Assembly: GCA_964447155.1 (NCBI GenBank)
Contig: CAYURM010000002.1
Span: 62,001 to 126,000, forward strand
Length of the DNA stretch: 64,000 nt
Direction of reading: 5' to 3'
Origin: SMBSF63 sp034003545
GTDB taxonomy: Bacteria > Chloroflexota > Anaerolineae > Anaerolineales > Anaerolineaceae
This document shows, one piece after another, positions 35,838 to 44,648 of this stretch (its first letter is position 1; the number at the start of each line of letters is the position of its first letter). The notes beneath the pieces were generated by a model, which was given only the letters and a program-made list of their open reading frames with translations, was not told the DNA's origin and searched no databases. A program made the translations under genes and the position numbers.

Positions 35838-36926
35838 ATGATTTCAAACTTCCTTGATTTATTAGATGATGATGCACTTGCCTTGCTTGATGTAAACGGC
35901 ACACAGCTCATTCAAAAGATAGGTATTGATACTGCAAAAGACATTGTGCTTGATGTTATGATGGGAAAGAACCTTCGGGATTCAACAGAACTATTGACTC
36001 GCAGAAGATTAGCTGCTCTTAATATTGCTGGAGTTGCCATGATATTAAGAGGTATCCAAATCGATGCAGATTTTTTAACTCAAATGCCTCAGCTTGCTGA
36101 AAAAATTTTGAAACAAAAGCGGATTTCAAAAGCAGAAAGATGGTTAGCTCAATGGGTATTAGGATTAACAGGAAAAGCAACACAAAATATATTAAGGGAT
36201 GATCCTTCTTTGCTCACAGAATATCGTACACGCTACACAAAAATTTACGAGGATACGATAAATAAAACGATTGTTGACTTCGGAACCCTGAGTGGAGATA
36301 TCATCCTAAATCAACAAAAAATTACTGAAATAAACTGGCAATTCATGTTGTATTTGATGGGCATGATAGGTGCTCAAACATCAACAATACGCGGATCTGA
36401 AAAATCTCTATATGGAAAACTTTTTGAAAAACTTGTTTTGGGATCTTTATTACATGTATTAGGGTTTAATTTTTCCAAGAATGGACAACCGACAGAATTT
36501 GAAAAAGAATTCTGGCTTTCTTCAACCGGTGAACGAGAAAGTGATGCCACCGCACTGTGGGGTGCAGGCAAAGGAGCCAGATTTGATATTGGTTTCATCG
36601 GACGTGGTAATACTGAAATATCTTTAGACAAAGTTTCGCGTTTCAAAAGAGAAATTGAACTCGGTCAATCAACATGGTATATGGCAACGATTGTCATTGT
36701 CGATAGAATCGGGGAAAAAAGCAATATTCGTGAATTGGCCCAAAACATCAATGGTGATATTGTTCAGATGAGTATGGCTTACTGGCCTCAGGAAGTCGCA
36801 CAAATACTAGCTAGGCGAATGCAGTTTGAACATCCATTAGTGAATATGCCCCGATCAGAGATTAAAGATTATTTAACTGATGCTATGAAACACGTGCCAC
36901 TAAGAGATTTACTTTTAGTTGAGTAA
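35838..36926 (+). CDS. Probable type II restriction endonuclease, CfrBI-like
   Basis: 362 residues, starting eight bases after the methyltransferase stop, with GAGG before the ATG. The N-terminal part is helical. The middle 'KSLYGKLFEKLVLGSLLHVLGF' and the following 'ERESDATALWGAGKGARFDIGFIG' look like a PD-(D/E)xK nuclease, with the acidic ESD and later E-I-E candidates. Position, size and shared AT-rich composition make it the cognate nuclease. Assignment to the CfrBI family (N4-cytosine partner) is from recognition only and less certain. No control protein or vsr gene accompanies the pair. Confidence 0.65.
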   Translation: MISNFLDLLDDDALALLDVNGTQLIQKIGIDTAKDIVLDVMMGKNLRDSTELLTRRRLAALNIAGVAMILRGIQIDADFLTQMPQLAEKILKQKRISKAERWLAQWVLGLTGKATQNILRDDPSLLTEYRTRYTKIYEDTINKTIVDFGTLSGDIILNQQKITEINWQFMLYLMGMIGAQTSTIRGSEKSLYGKLFEKLVLGSLLHVLGFNFSKNGQPTEFEKEFWLSSTGERESDATALWGAGKGARFDIGFIGRGNTEISLDKVSRFKREIELGQSTWYMATIVIVDRIGEKSNIRELAQNINGDIVQMSMAYWPQEVAQILARRMQFEHPLVNMPRSEIKDYLTDAMKHVPLRDLLLVE

Positions 36927-36928
36927 AC

Positions 36929-37757
36929 TTATCTTGTAATTTTACTCCCTATAACCCTCACTTGATCCACCCGCTCCATGAACGCCTTCACCCGCGCCGC
37001 ATCCACCTCATTCCAGATGTAGCCATCGCACTTGAAGGTGGTGCCGGTGATGCAGCCATCCGCCACGGAGAGCTGATCGGCCACATTATCCAGGCGCACA
37101 CCTGTGTTGGCAAAGACGGGGTTGTCCGGCACGGCTTCCTTGACGATGCGCAGCGCCTGCAAAGAAGTCTCGGCGCCGGCAGTCAGGCCAGAGACGCACA
37201 ACGCGTCCGGGCGGGTATTGAAGACCGTCGAGCGGGCAATATCAGCCAGGTCGCGGTCGGCCAGATAGTGCGCCGCTTCAGGCTGGATATTGAAGAACAG
37301 GCGCACGTCCTCCGCATGTATGGCGTGCTGATGGCGGATGACTTCCCCGCAACTGGTGTTCCACAGACCGAAATCACTGGCATACACGCCGGTGAAGATC
37401 TCGCGCACAAAGGTTGCCCCCGTAGCCGCCGCCAGGTCGAGCGAAGCAGCCGGGTCCCAAAGGACGTTCACCCCAAAGGGAATAGCAATATCATCATACA
37501 GCTCAGCGATCACCCGCGCCATGTCCGCCGTAGTGACGGGTTCAACTTTGGTCAGGTACGGCAGGCTGCGCTCATTGGAGAACATAACTGCGTCCACGCC
37601 GCCCGTTTACAGGGAGAGCAGGTCAGTGTGCGCCTGGTCGTCGACCCAGCTCATCCCTTTTTTGCGGGTCATAATCCGGGTCACCGGGCAGGGCCTGCAA
37701 ATGGCACATGGCAATCACGGGTTTGAGTGTGTTGAATAATTCTTGTATCCAGTTCAT
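36929..37757 (-). pseudogene. btpA: Broken BtpA/SgcQ-family gene (frameshift plus nonsense codon)
   Basis: The natural start is MNWIQELFNTLKPVIAMCHL (37757, GAGGG upstream), and the protein continues correctly to 'DPDYDPQK'. There a run of six A on the minus strand (37658-37663) instead of five shifts the frame to a quick stop. Restoring the frame gives GMSWVDDQAHTDLLSL followed by an in-frame TAA (37607-37609), probably from CAA. After that, GGVDAVMFSNERSLPYLTKV and the remaining 220 residues are intact to 36929. BtpA proteins are TIM-barrel relatives implicated in photosystem I stability or sugar metabolism. Two independent lesions argue against a single sequencing error. Confidence 0.85.
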
Positions 37758-37882
37758 GATGTCCCTCGTTTCTGATGTTATTCTTGTACTACTACATTGT
37801 ACATTTAAATGATTTCGCTGGAACTTTTTGCCCTCCGCGAACGTATTAAAGTTAGAATGATCGAATAGCAAGGAGTATTTAC

Positions 37883-39145
37883 ATGAACAAATGGAAAATC
37901 ACCCTCATCTCAGCCGTCCTCATCAGCCTGCTGATCAGCGCGTGCAGCATTTCACCTGAAGAACTTGCACCTAAAGCCATCGAACCCAAAACAGCAGAAA
38001 CCCCAACCGTAATTCCCACCGAGCCGCAAGTGATCGAAGCGCCGGCTGCCGAGCCAGTGCCCGTCGCTGGATGGCTGGGTAAAATCGTCTCCGCCCCCGA
38101 AGGCGTTGGCTATGAAGACATCCTCGTCCTCTCGCCGGAAACGGTGGGCGAGCTGGGCATCATGGGGACCAATGAGGACATGGAAGCGCAAGTCCTGGCC
38201 CTGCGGGACAAACCCGAACCCGGCCAATTCGCCCATTTCTGGGGCAGTCTGGTGTGCGGCGTGGAGGATCACAACGGCTGCCAGATCGTCGTCGAGCGCA
38301 TTCGCGTCGGTGCCACCGCCACCGACCCCGAACCAATCGAGAACTGGCAAGGCATCCTCATCCCCGCCGCGTTCAACTCCGGCGACAGCACCGTGTTTGT
38401 CCTCAAAGGCTCGTATGCCATGTGGTACTCAATCCACTCCAACGACCCCGCCGTCCTGCAGCAGATACTTGACCTGCGCGGCACGGACCAGGTGGTAAAC
38501 GTCTCCGGCGAACTGCTCACCGGTGTGCCGGATGTGAACGGTGCGCGCATTCAGGCCAGCAGCATCACCCTGACCGGCGAAGCCCAGACCGTTGACCAGC
38601 CTGACACTGCCAGCCAGGACCCGCGCGCGGACTGGCAGTTCTACCAGGATCCGGGCGGCAAATACGCCTTCCGCTTCCCGCCCACCGCGGACATCATCGT
38701 ACACGGCATTGAGGGCTTCCCCACCGATGAACTCCCGGATGGAATGACGCCCGACGAGTACATGATCCAGCTTCGCGAAGAGCATCCCGATCCCCTGTGC
38801 GTGGAAGTGCTGTATGCCTTGGGGTATTTCACGATCAACTCGCCGGAAAATCTCGAGCGGCAATACACCCCCTGCGGACGCACCGGCGTCGGCGCCGGTG
38901 AGACGCAGGAGAAAAGCCAGATCATTTCCATCGCCGGAAAAGAGTACACCGCCGGAGGCTTTGAATTCATGGGCGGCGGCGACACTCTCGACTCACATAA
39001 TGAAACCCTGCACGTGATGCTGGACAACGGTCTGCGCGTCGAATTTGGCGCCTTGCCGCGTATTGACGCCACCTGGCAGGATTATTTAATGAAGGGCAAA
39101 CCCCGCATCCTGGATATCCTTGCCGGGATAGAGGTTGAGCAATAA
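37883..39145 (+). CDS. Predicted lipoprotein, unknown function
   Basis: 420 residues. The signal peptide ends LLISAC (lipobox), then a Pro/Glu/Thr-rich linker (residues about 25-60) leads into two domains. The first is an Asp/Val-rich beta domain about 65-240 with Cys pairs ('LVCGVEDHNGCQIVV'), repeated loosely at 'LRGTDQVVNVSGELLTGVPDVNGARIQ'. The second (about 250-420, 'WQFYQDPGGKYAFRFPP') resembles the beta modules of many bacterial lipoproteins. AAGGAG precedes the ATG. Outer face of the membrane; function unknown. Confidence 0.85.
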   Translation: MNKWKITLISAVLISLLISACSISPEELAPKAIEPKTAETPTVIPTEPQVIEAPAAEPVPVAGWLGKIVSAPEGVGYEDILVLSPETVGELGIMGTNEDMEAQVLALRDKPEPGQFAHFWGSLVCGVEDHNGCQIVVERIRVGATATDPEPIENWQGILIPAAFNSGDSTVFVLKGSYAMWYSIHSNDPAVLQQILDLRGTDQVVNVSGELLTGVPDVNGARIQASSITLTGEAQTVDQPDTASQDPRADWQFYQDPGGKYAFRFPPTADIIVHGIEGFPTDELPDGMTPDEYMIQLREEHPDPLCVEVLYALGYFTINSPENLERQYTPCGRTGVGAGETQEKSQIISIAGKEYTAGGFEFMGGGDTLDSHNETLHVMLDNGLRVEFGALPRIDATWQDYLMKGKPRILDILAGIEVEQ

Positions 39146-39286
39146 GCAGGATCAGATTCCATCCATTACTTTACACCACAATCTTCAGAACCCGCTACAA
39201 CAAACAAAACCACCAAATGCCTTCCTTATTTTTATTTTTCGAAGAAAAATGGGGAACGCTTCGCGAGGATGGAGTTGCCCGCCGTA

Positions 39287-39305
39287 CCCTTCGACAAGCT
39301 CAGGG
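39287..39305. repeat. CCCTTCGACAAGCTCAGGG dispersed palindrome
   Basis: The exact 19-bp core CCCTTCGACAAGCTCAGGG occurs here and at 53225-53243; variants lie at 53183-53201 and 53751-53773. It is a widespread dispersed repeat in many bacterial genomes. It lies 35 bases before the CcrM-like gene. Confidence 0.75.
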
Positions 39306-39339
39306 CGCGGCTCAACCCCAACAGTGATAAAATCAATCC

Positions 39340-40452
39340 ATGTCCACTGCCCCCGATCCCAACCTCCCGCTCGATCAGGTCATTCAGGGCGACTGCGTTG
39401 AGGTCCTGCGCCAGATTCCCGCTGAATCGGTCGATCTGGTGTTTGCCGACCCGCCCTACAATTTGCAGCTGAGTCAGGAACTGCGCCGGCCGGACCGCTC
39501 GCGGGTGAATGGTGTCGAAGATGACTGGGACCATTTCGCTGACTTTGCCGCCTACGACAGCTTCACCCGGGACTGGCTGTCCGCCTGCCGGCGGGTGCTC
39601 AAACCGACCGGCACCCTGTGGGTGATCGGCTCCTATCACAATATCTACCGCGTGGGTGCCATCCTGCAAGACCTTAATTTCTGGATCCTGAATGACATCG
39701 TGTGGATCAAGACCAACCCGATGCCCAATTTCCGCGGGGTACGCTTCACCAATGCCCACGAGACCATGCTGTGGGCACAGAAAGAACGCGGCGCGCGCTA
39801 CACCTTCAACCACCATGCGATGAAATCCCTTAACGATGACCTGCAAATGCGCAGCGATTGGGAACTCAAGCTGTGCGTGGGCAAGGAACGCCTCAAAGTC
39901 AATGGGCAAACCGCCCATTCCACCCAGAAACCGGAATCCCTGCTGTATCGCGTTCTGCTGGCTGCCTCCCACCCCGGTGAAGTTGTGCTGGATCCCTTTT
40001 TTGGCAGCGGCACGACCGGCGCCGCAGCCCGCAAACTGAAACGGCACTGGATCGGCATTGAACAGGAAGCACAGTATGTGACCCTGGCGCGGGAGCGCAT
40101 CGCGGCCATCCCTGACAATCCTGCCGGGGATGATATCTTCGACACCCCCATTCCGCGCCGCCTGCCGCGGATTCCCTTTGGCGCGCTGGTGGAAAATGGC
40201 CTGATTGCCCCTGGGCAGACCCTTTATTTCAATGGCAAGGATGACATCACTGCCGTGATCATGGCGGACGGCTCCCTGTCCTGCCAGGGTAAGCGCGGCT
40301 CAATTCATCAAATCGCCAGGGGCATCCGCAGCGGGGCGGTCAACGGCTGGAAAATCTGGTATTATGAACACGCCGCAAGCGGTCAGCGTTTGCCCATTGA
40401 CGTGCTGCGCCAGCAGTTTCGTGGTGCAGCCAAACCGCCTTCGGAAAAGTAG
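39340..40452 (+). CDS. ccrM: CcrM/HinfI-type N6-adenine DNA methyltransferase (predicted GANTC)
   Basis: 370 residues, the CcrM length. 'VDLVFADPPYNLQL' is the D-P-P-Y catalytic motif with the CcrM-specific NLQL. 'RRVLKPTGTLWVIGSYHNIYRVGAILQDLNFWILNDIVWIKTNPMPNFRG' is almost the classical CcrM segment, and 'VVLDPFFGSGTTGAAA' is the SAM motif. The C-terminal about 100 residues ('GALVENGLIAPGQTLYF') are the RAMA-type DNA-recognition domain. No restriction partner is adjacent, so it looks like a solitary regulatory methyltransferase. Specificity GANTC is inferred from similarity. Confidence 0.88.
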   Translation: MSTAPDPNLPLDQVIQGDCVEVLRQIPAESVDLVFADPPYNLQLSQELRRPDRSRVNGVEDDWDHFADFAAYDSFTRDWLSACRRVLKPTGTLWVIGSYHNIYRVGAILQDLNFWILNDIVWIKTNPMPNFRGVRFTNAHETMLWAQKERGARYTFNHHAMKSLNDDLQMRSDWELKLCVGKERLKVNGQTAHSTQKPESLLYRVLLAASHPGEVVLDPFFGSGTTGAAARKLKRHWIGIEQEAQYVTLARERIAAIPDNPAGDDIFDTPIPRRLPRIPFGALVENGLIAPGQTLYFNGKDDITAVIMADGSLSCQGKRGSIHQIARGIRSGAVNGWKIWYYEHAASGQRLPIDVLRQQFRGAAKPPSEK

Positions 40453-40549
40453 ACTGCGTTGCATACATAATTGTACAGCGCGCTAGACGACTTCAGTCGT
40501 TAAAATGTAACACCACTCGCCAAATATTATTCAACCAACGGAAAGAAAA

Positions 40550-42337
40550 ATGACAACAAAAAAAGAGTACCCCCAAACGACCTGGAGCAAAGCAGACCTC
40601 TTCCCTGCTCCCGACAGCCCGGAACTGGAAGAAACCTTTGCCACGCTGGAAAACCTGACCACAGACTTTGAAAAACGCCGCGAGCAGTTGAGCGAAAGCA
40701 TCGACTCAACAACCTTCATGGCGATCCTCAAGGAACTGGAAACCCTGACTTACACCTCGCATAAGCTATACGCATTTGTTGAGCTGTGGTTCTCCGAGGA
40801 TACCCAGAACCAGAGTGCCCTCTCCTTGCTGGCGCGCATCGAGCAGTTCATGGCCGGCCTCAGCAACCGTACCATGTTCTTCAGCCTGTGGTGGAAAGCC
40901 CTGCCCGAAGAAGCTGCCAAACCGCTGATGGCCGCCTCCGGTGAGCTGGCCTACTGGCTGGAAGCCATCCGTCACTTTAAGGATTACACCCTCAGCGAAG
41001 CCGAAGAGAAGATCATCAACATCAAGGACGTCACCGGCGCTTCTGCCCTGACCACCCTGTATGCCTCCATCACCAACCGCTACACCTTCAAGGTCACCAT
41101 TGATGGCGAAGAAAAAGAACTCACCCGCGGCGAATTGATGGTGTATGCCCGCCACCATGACCCCGAACTGCGTGCCCAGGCTTATCAGGAACTGTACAGG
41201 GTCTACGGCGAAGACAGTCCCATCCTCGGCCAGATCTACCAGAATCTGGTGCGCGACTGGCGTAACGAACAGATCGACCTGCGCGGTTACGCTGCCGCCA
41301 TCACCCCCCGCAACATGGCGAATGACCTGCCCGATGATGTCATTGATACCCTGCTGGAGGTGTGCCGCAAGAACGCGAGCCTTTTCCAGCGTTTCTTCCG
41401 CTTGAAGGCCCAATGGCTGGGCGTGGACAAACTGCGCCGCTATGATGTGTATGCCCCGGTAGCCGAATCCGACAAGCAATACAGTTACCAGCAGGCACAT
41501 GATATGGTGATGGAATGCTTCAATGAGTTTGATCCGACCTTCGCCGAGCTGGCCGAGCGCGTTTTCGCCGACTCACACCTCGACGCCGAAGTACGCAAAG
41601 GAAAACGCGGCGGGGCTTTCTGTCTGACCGCCGTACCGGACCTGACGCCGTGGGTGCTGCTCAACTATCAGGGCAAAGCCGACGACGTCTCCACCATGGC
41701 CCACGAACTGGGACATGCCATCCACTCCATGCTGGCATCTGACCTGAGTGTATTCACCGCCCACGCCTGCCTGCCTCTGGCCGAGACCGCCTCGACCTTC
41801 GGCGAGATGGTACTGGTCGATCGCTTGCTCGGGCAGGAAACCGACGAGAAAGTCCGTCAGGATATGCTCTTCAACCAGATTGATGATAACTACGCTACCA
41901 TCCTGCGCCAGGCCTTTTTTGCCATGTTTGAGCGCACCGCCCATGAGATGATCGCCAGCGGCGCTTCGGTGGATGAGCTGGCCGATGCCTATATGGAAAA
42001 CCTGAAAGAGCAGTTTGGCGATTCCGTTGAGATCGGCGATGAGTTCCGCTGGGAATGGGTTTCCATCCCCCACATTTACAATGTGCCCTTCTACGTGTAT
42101 GCCTACACCTTCGGGCAGCTGCTGGTGCTGGCCCTGTATCAGCAGTTCAAATCGGAAGGCGAAAGCTTCAAGCCGCGCTATATCCAGCTGCTGACAACCG
42201 GCGGCTCCAAAGCCCCAATGGATGCCCTCGATGCGGCCGGGATCAACGTGCGTGAGGCCTCGTTCTGGCAGGGCGGCTTTGACTATCTGGAAAGCCTGAT
42301 CGAGCAGCTTGAAGCGCTGCCCATCCCCGAAAACTAG
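40550..42337 (+). CDS. pepF: M3-family oligoendopeptidase F
   Basis: 595 residues, typical. The N-terminal helical lid domain ('TLENLTTDFEKRREQLSESI') is followed by the M3 catalytic domain with zinc motif H385-E-L-G-H389 in 'TMAHELGHAIHSM', and the third ligand in 'PLAETASTFGEMVLVDRLL'. The Tyr/His-rich transition-state region 'GDEFRWEWVSIPHIYNVPFYVYAYTFGQLL' is conserved. It is a cytoplasmic zinc peptidase degrading short peptides. GGAAAG precedes the ATG; a strong terminator follows. Monocistronic. Confidence 0.92.
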   Translation: MTTKKEYPQTTWSKADLFPAPDSPELEETFATLENLTTDFEKRREQLSESIDSTTFMAILKELETLTYTSHKLYAFVELWFSEDTQNQSALSLLARIEQFMAGLSNRTMFFSLWWKALPEEAAKPLMAASGELAYWLEAIRHFKDYTLSEAEEKIINIKDVTGASALTTLYASITNRYTFKVTIDGEEKELTRGELMVYARHHDPELRAQAYQELYRVYGEDSPILGQIYQNLVRDWRNEQIDLRGYAAAITPRNMANDLPDDVIDTLLEVCRKNASLFQRFFRLKAQWLGVDKLRRYDVYAPVAESDKQYSYQQAHDMVMECFNEFDPTFAELAERVFADSHLDAEVRKGKRGGAFCLTAVPDLTPWVLLNYQGKADDVSTMAHELGHAIHSMLASDLSVFTAHACLPLAETASTFGEMVLVDRLLGQETDEKVRQDMLFNQIDDNYATILRQAFFAMFERTAHEMIASGASVDELADAYMENLKEQFGDSVEIGDEFRWEWVSIPHIYNVPFYVYAYTFGQLLVLALYQQFKSEGESFKPRYIQLLTTGGSKAPMDALDAAGINVREASFWQGGFDYLESLIEQLEALPIPEN

Positions 42338-42363
42338 AAATCGTCTGGTCACAAACCACCTTA

Positions 42364-42393
42364 TCCCGCAGGGGGAGACCCTGCGGGATTTTT
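42364..42393 (+). terminator. Intrinsic terminator of pepF
   Basis: 10-bp stem TCCCGCAGGG (42364-42373) / CCCTGCGGGA (42379-42388), 5-nt loop, TTTTT tail. The rest of this 369-bp gap has an inverted repeat GGTCAATCCGC/GCGGTTGACC (42414-42437) and the operator-like palindrome described separately. Confidence 0.92.
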
Positions 42394-42643
42394 CCATCTT
42401 CCCGCCATGGTGCGGTCAATCCGCAGAGCGGTTGACCACATCCTGCAACGACTCCTCAATCCCTGATTGACTAATCCCGTTTTTCCTGATTTCCCGATCC
42501 CTGAAGACTGAATAGGGTTTGGCCCAAATATCCTGTTTTTGAATAATCAGCTGATAAAATCCGCCTGCCTATTTGACCAAAAGGGCAAAACCAGATATTA
42601 ATATGATACTTATGAGAATATTCAGTAAATGTTGATTAAATAG

Positions 42644-42674
42644 GCTTTATATGATAAGATTTATCATATAAAGC
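42644..42674. promoter_or_regulatory. Perfect 14-bp-arm palindrome, likely operator of the peroxiredoxin operon
   Basis: GCTTTATATGATAA, GAT spacer, TTATCATATAAAGC: perfectly symmetrical, ending 32 bases before the peroxiredoxin ATG. The AT-rich core TATGATAA..TTATCATA has the form of a Fur/PerR-family operator, which would fit peroxide control; the regulator is not in the window. No T tract follows, so a terminator is unlikely. Confidence 0.65.
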
Positions 42675-42706
42675 TAGTAGGCTTCTATTTTTAAAAGGAG
42701 ATAAAA

Positions 42707-43258
42707 ATGAATGAGTATCTTGTAAAAGCAAAAGTAGGCGAACCCGCCCCTGATTTCCTGATGAAGACCACCAAAAATATGGAAACACTGGAAGAAACCG
42801 CCAGTTTGAAAGATTACAAAGGCAAATGGCTGATCCTGTTCTTTTATCCGCTGGACTTCACCTTTGTCTGCCCCACCGAAATCCTGGCGCTTTCCGATCG
42901 CTATGATGAGTTTGTAGAACTGGATGCGGATGTTTTGGGCATTTCGACTGACTCGGTTCATTCTCACCGTGCCTGGATCAACACCCCGCTTGAAAACAAC
43001 GGCATTGCCGGCGTCAAATATCCCCTGGCTTCTGACTTCACCAAACAGGTTGCGAAAGATTATGGCGTACTGGTAGAAAGCGAAGGCGTGGCCCTGCGCG
43101 GTTTGTTCATTATTGACCCCGAAGGCATCTTGCAATACAGCGTGGTGCATAACCTGAATATCGGGCGCAGCGTGGATGAAACCTTGCGGGTGCTCGAGGC
43201 GCTGCAGGCCGGCGGCTTGTGCAGCGCAGACTGGAAACCCGGCGACAAAACCCTTTAG
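42707..43258 (+). CDS. Typical 2-Cys peroxiredoxin (AhpC/Prx1 type)
   Basis: 183 residues. Peroxidatic Cys in 'LDFTFVCPTEILALSDRYDEF', resolving Cys in 'AGGLCSADWKPGDKTL' near the C-terminus, and the 'DSVHSHRAW' signature. It reduces hydrogen peroxide and organic peroxides in the cytoplasm. GGAG precedes the ATG. The following gene, 13 bases on, is a thioredoxin-like protein that may be its reductant. The upstream palindrome suggests peroxide-responsive control. Confidence 0.93.
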   Translation: MNEYLVKAKVGEPAPDFLMKTTKNMETLEETASLKDYKGKWLILFFYPLDFTFVCPTEILALSDRYDEFVELDADVLGISTDSVHSHRAWINTPLENNGIAGVKYPLASDFTKQVAKDYGVLVESEGVALRGLFIIDPEGILQYSVVHNLNIGRSVDETLRVLEALQAGGLCSADWKPGDKTL

Positions 43259-43271
43259 GACGGAGGAAACC

Positions 43272-43718
43272 ATGTCTTTGAGATTGAAATCCCCCATGCC
43301 GGATCTGGACGGCGCGACAGAATGGCTGGTCGGCTCCAAACCGGAGCGGGAGGAACTGGAAGGCCACCCGACCCTGATCTATTTTTGGTCGGCCACCTGC
43401 CATACCTGTCATGATAATATGCCGCACCTGATGCGCTGGCGCAAGGAATATGGCCCCAAAGGGCTGAAAATGGTCGCCATTCATGCCCCACGATCTGAGG
43501 CAGAAACCAGCAAGGAAATGGTAGAACCCAAAATTGTCGAGTATGAAATCACTGAGCCGTGCTGCATGGATAACCAGCACGTACTGATGGAAAAATTTGA
43601 AAACCAGTTTTTCCCCGCTTATTTTTTGTATGATCGGGAATTAAAACTGCTGCGCCGCGCAGCAGGCAACGCCGGGGTGGAACGGTTGGACCCCACTCTG
43701 CAACAGCTCTTCAGTTAA
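43272..43718 (+). CDS. Thioredoxin-like protein with CHTC active site
   Basis: 148 residues from MSLRLKSPMPDLDG (GGAGGAAACC before the ATG). Redoxin fold: 'PTLIYFWSATCHTCHDNMPHLMRW' carries the C-x-x-C pair, 'KMVAIHAPRSEAET' is the following strand, and 'FENQFFPAYFLYDRE' contains the cis-Pro region. There is no signal peptide, so it is cytoplasmic. Thirteen bases after the peroxiredoxin, it is probably the electron donor or a co-regulated thiol repair protein. TlpA/ResA-like domains of this length are common. Confidence 0.85.
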   Translation: MSLRLKSPMPDLDGATEWLVGSKPEREELEGHPTLIYFWSATCHTCHDNMPHLMRWRKEYGPKGLKMVAIHAPRSEAETSKEMVEPKIVEYEITEPCCMDNQHVLMEKFENQFFPAYFLYDRELKLLRRAAGNAGVERLDPTLQQLFS

Positions 43719-43753
43719 GCATTAAAAATGAGCAATTTACAACAAAGCTGCAC

Positions 43754-43784
43754 AGGACGGTTCGTAAGAACCGTCCTCTTTTTT
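43754..43784 (+). terminator. Intrinsic terminator of the peroxiredoxin operon
   Basis: 9-bp stem AGGACGGTT (43754-43762) / AACCGTCCT (43769-43777), 6-nt loop, CTTTTTT tail. Confidence 0.92.
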
Positions 43785-43977
43785 CTCACGATTGATATTC
43801 GGATAAACTGATTGACTGATCCGCTAAGCCCTACTTCCGTGATTGACCAATCCCCGCTAACCTTAAAAATTCTTAAGATTACGGGGCTGCCCTCCCCTCA
43901 GCATCTTGTGGTATAGTTTTAATCCAGAACACAAATTCCTCTCCTGCATTTGTTCAGGGGAACTTCAGGGAGTGCTT

Positions 43978-44628
43978 ATGTATTTTGTGATTGAAGGGGT
44001 CATCGGTGTGGGCAAAACCACCCTGGCCCGCATGCTGCAAAATTCCTTTGATGCCCATCTGGCGCTGGAAATATTTGAAGAAAATCCCTTTCTCAGTGAT
44101 TTCTACAGTGACCGCCAGCGCTATGCCTTTCAGACCCAGATATTTTTCCTCCTCAGCCGCTATCAACAACAGCGGGAATCCATCCCTGCCATGAAGGCCG
44201 AGGGCAAACATATCATCTCTGACTACACCTTCGACAAAGATGCGCTCTTCGCCAGCATTAATATCTTCGGCGATGAACTGGAAACCTATAAGAACCTGCA
44301 TGCCGCCCTGGCCGAGAAGATCGTCCGTCCGGACTTGATCGTTTATCTGCGCGCCAGCACCGAGACCCTCATGCAGCGCATTGCCCTGCGTGACCGTTCC
44401 TACGAACGTAATATGGAAGTTGCCTATATCGAGGAACTGAATCAGGCTTATGATGATTTCTTCTTCACAGACAGCAAAACAGACTGCGAGATTTTGACGA
44501 TTGATTCCAACCAGCTGGATTACGTGCGCAACCCTGATGATCTGGTGTGGATCGAAAACCGCATCCGCCAGACGCTTTCGCTGCCGCCGTACCAGCCCGA
44601 ATTGCCCATCGCCGGGCAGAATGACTAG
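43978..44628 (+). CDS. Deoxynucleoside kinase (dGK/dAK type)
   Basis: 216 residues from MYFVIEGVIGVGKTTLA (CAGGGAG upstream; the frame is open 24 codons earlier). P-loop 'EGVIGVGKTT', 'EENPFLSDFYSDRQRYAFQTQIFFLLSRY' (substrate-binding helix), the 'ISDYTFDKDALFA' variant of the DRS region, and lid 'LRDRSYERNMEVAYIEELNQAYDDFF'. It phosphorylates deoxyadenosine/deoxyguanosine (or cytidine) to the monophosphate in deoxynucleotide salvage. It is cotranscribed with the next gene (20-bp gap). TGGTATAGT at about 43911-43919 is a probable extended -10. Confidence 0.9.
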   Translation: MYFVIEGVIGVGKTTLARMLQNSFDAHLALEIFEENPFLSDFYSDRQRYAFQTQIFFLLSRYQQQRESIPAMKAEGKHIISDYTFDKDALFASINIFGDELETYKNLHAALAEKIVRPDLIVYLRASTETLMQRIALRDRSYERNMEVAYIEELNQAYDDFFFTDSKTDCEILTIDSNQLDYVRNPDDLVWIENRIRQTLSLPPYQPELPIAGQND

Positions 44629-44648
44629 CCCACTCACAGGATAAGATC

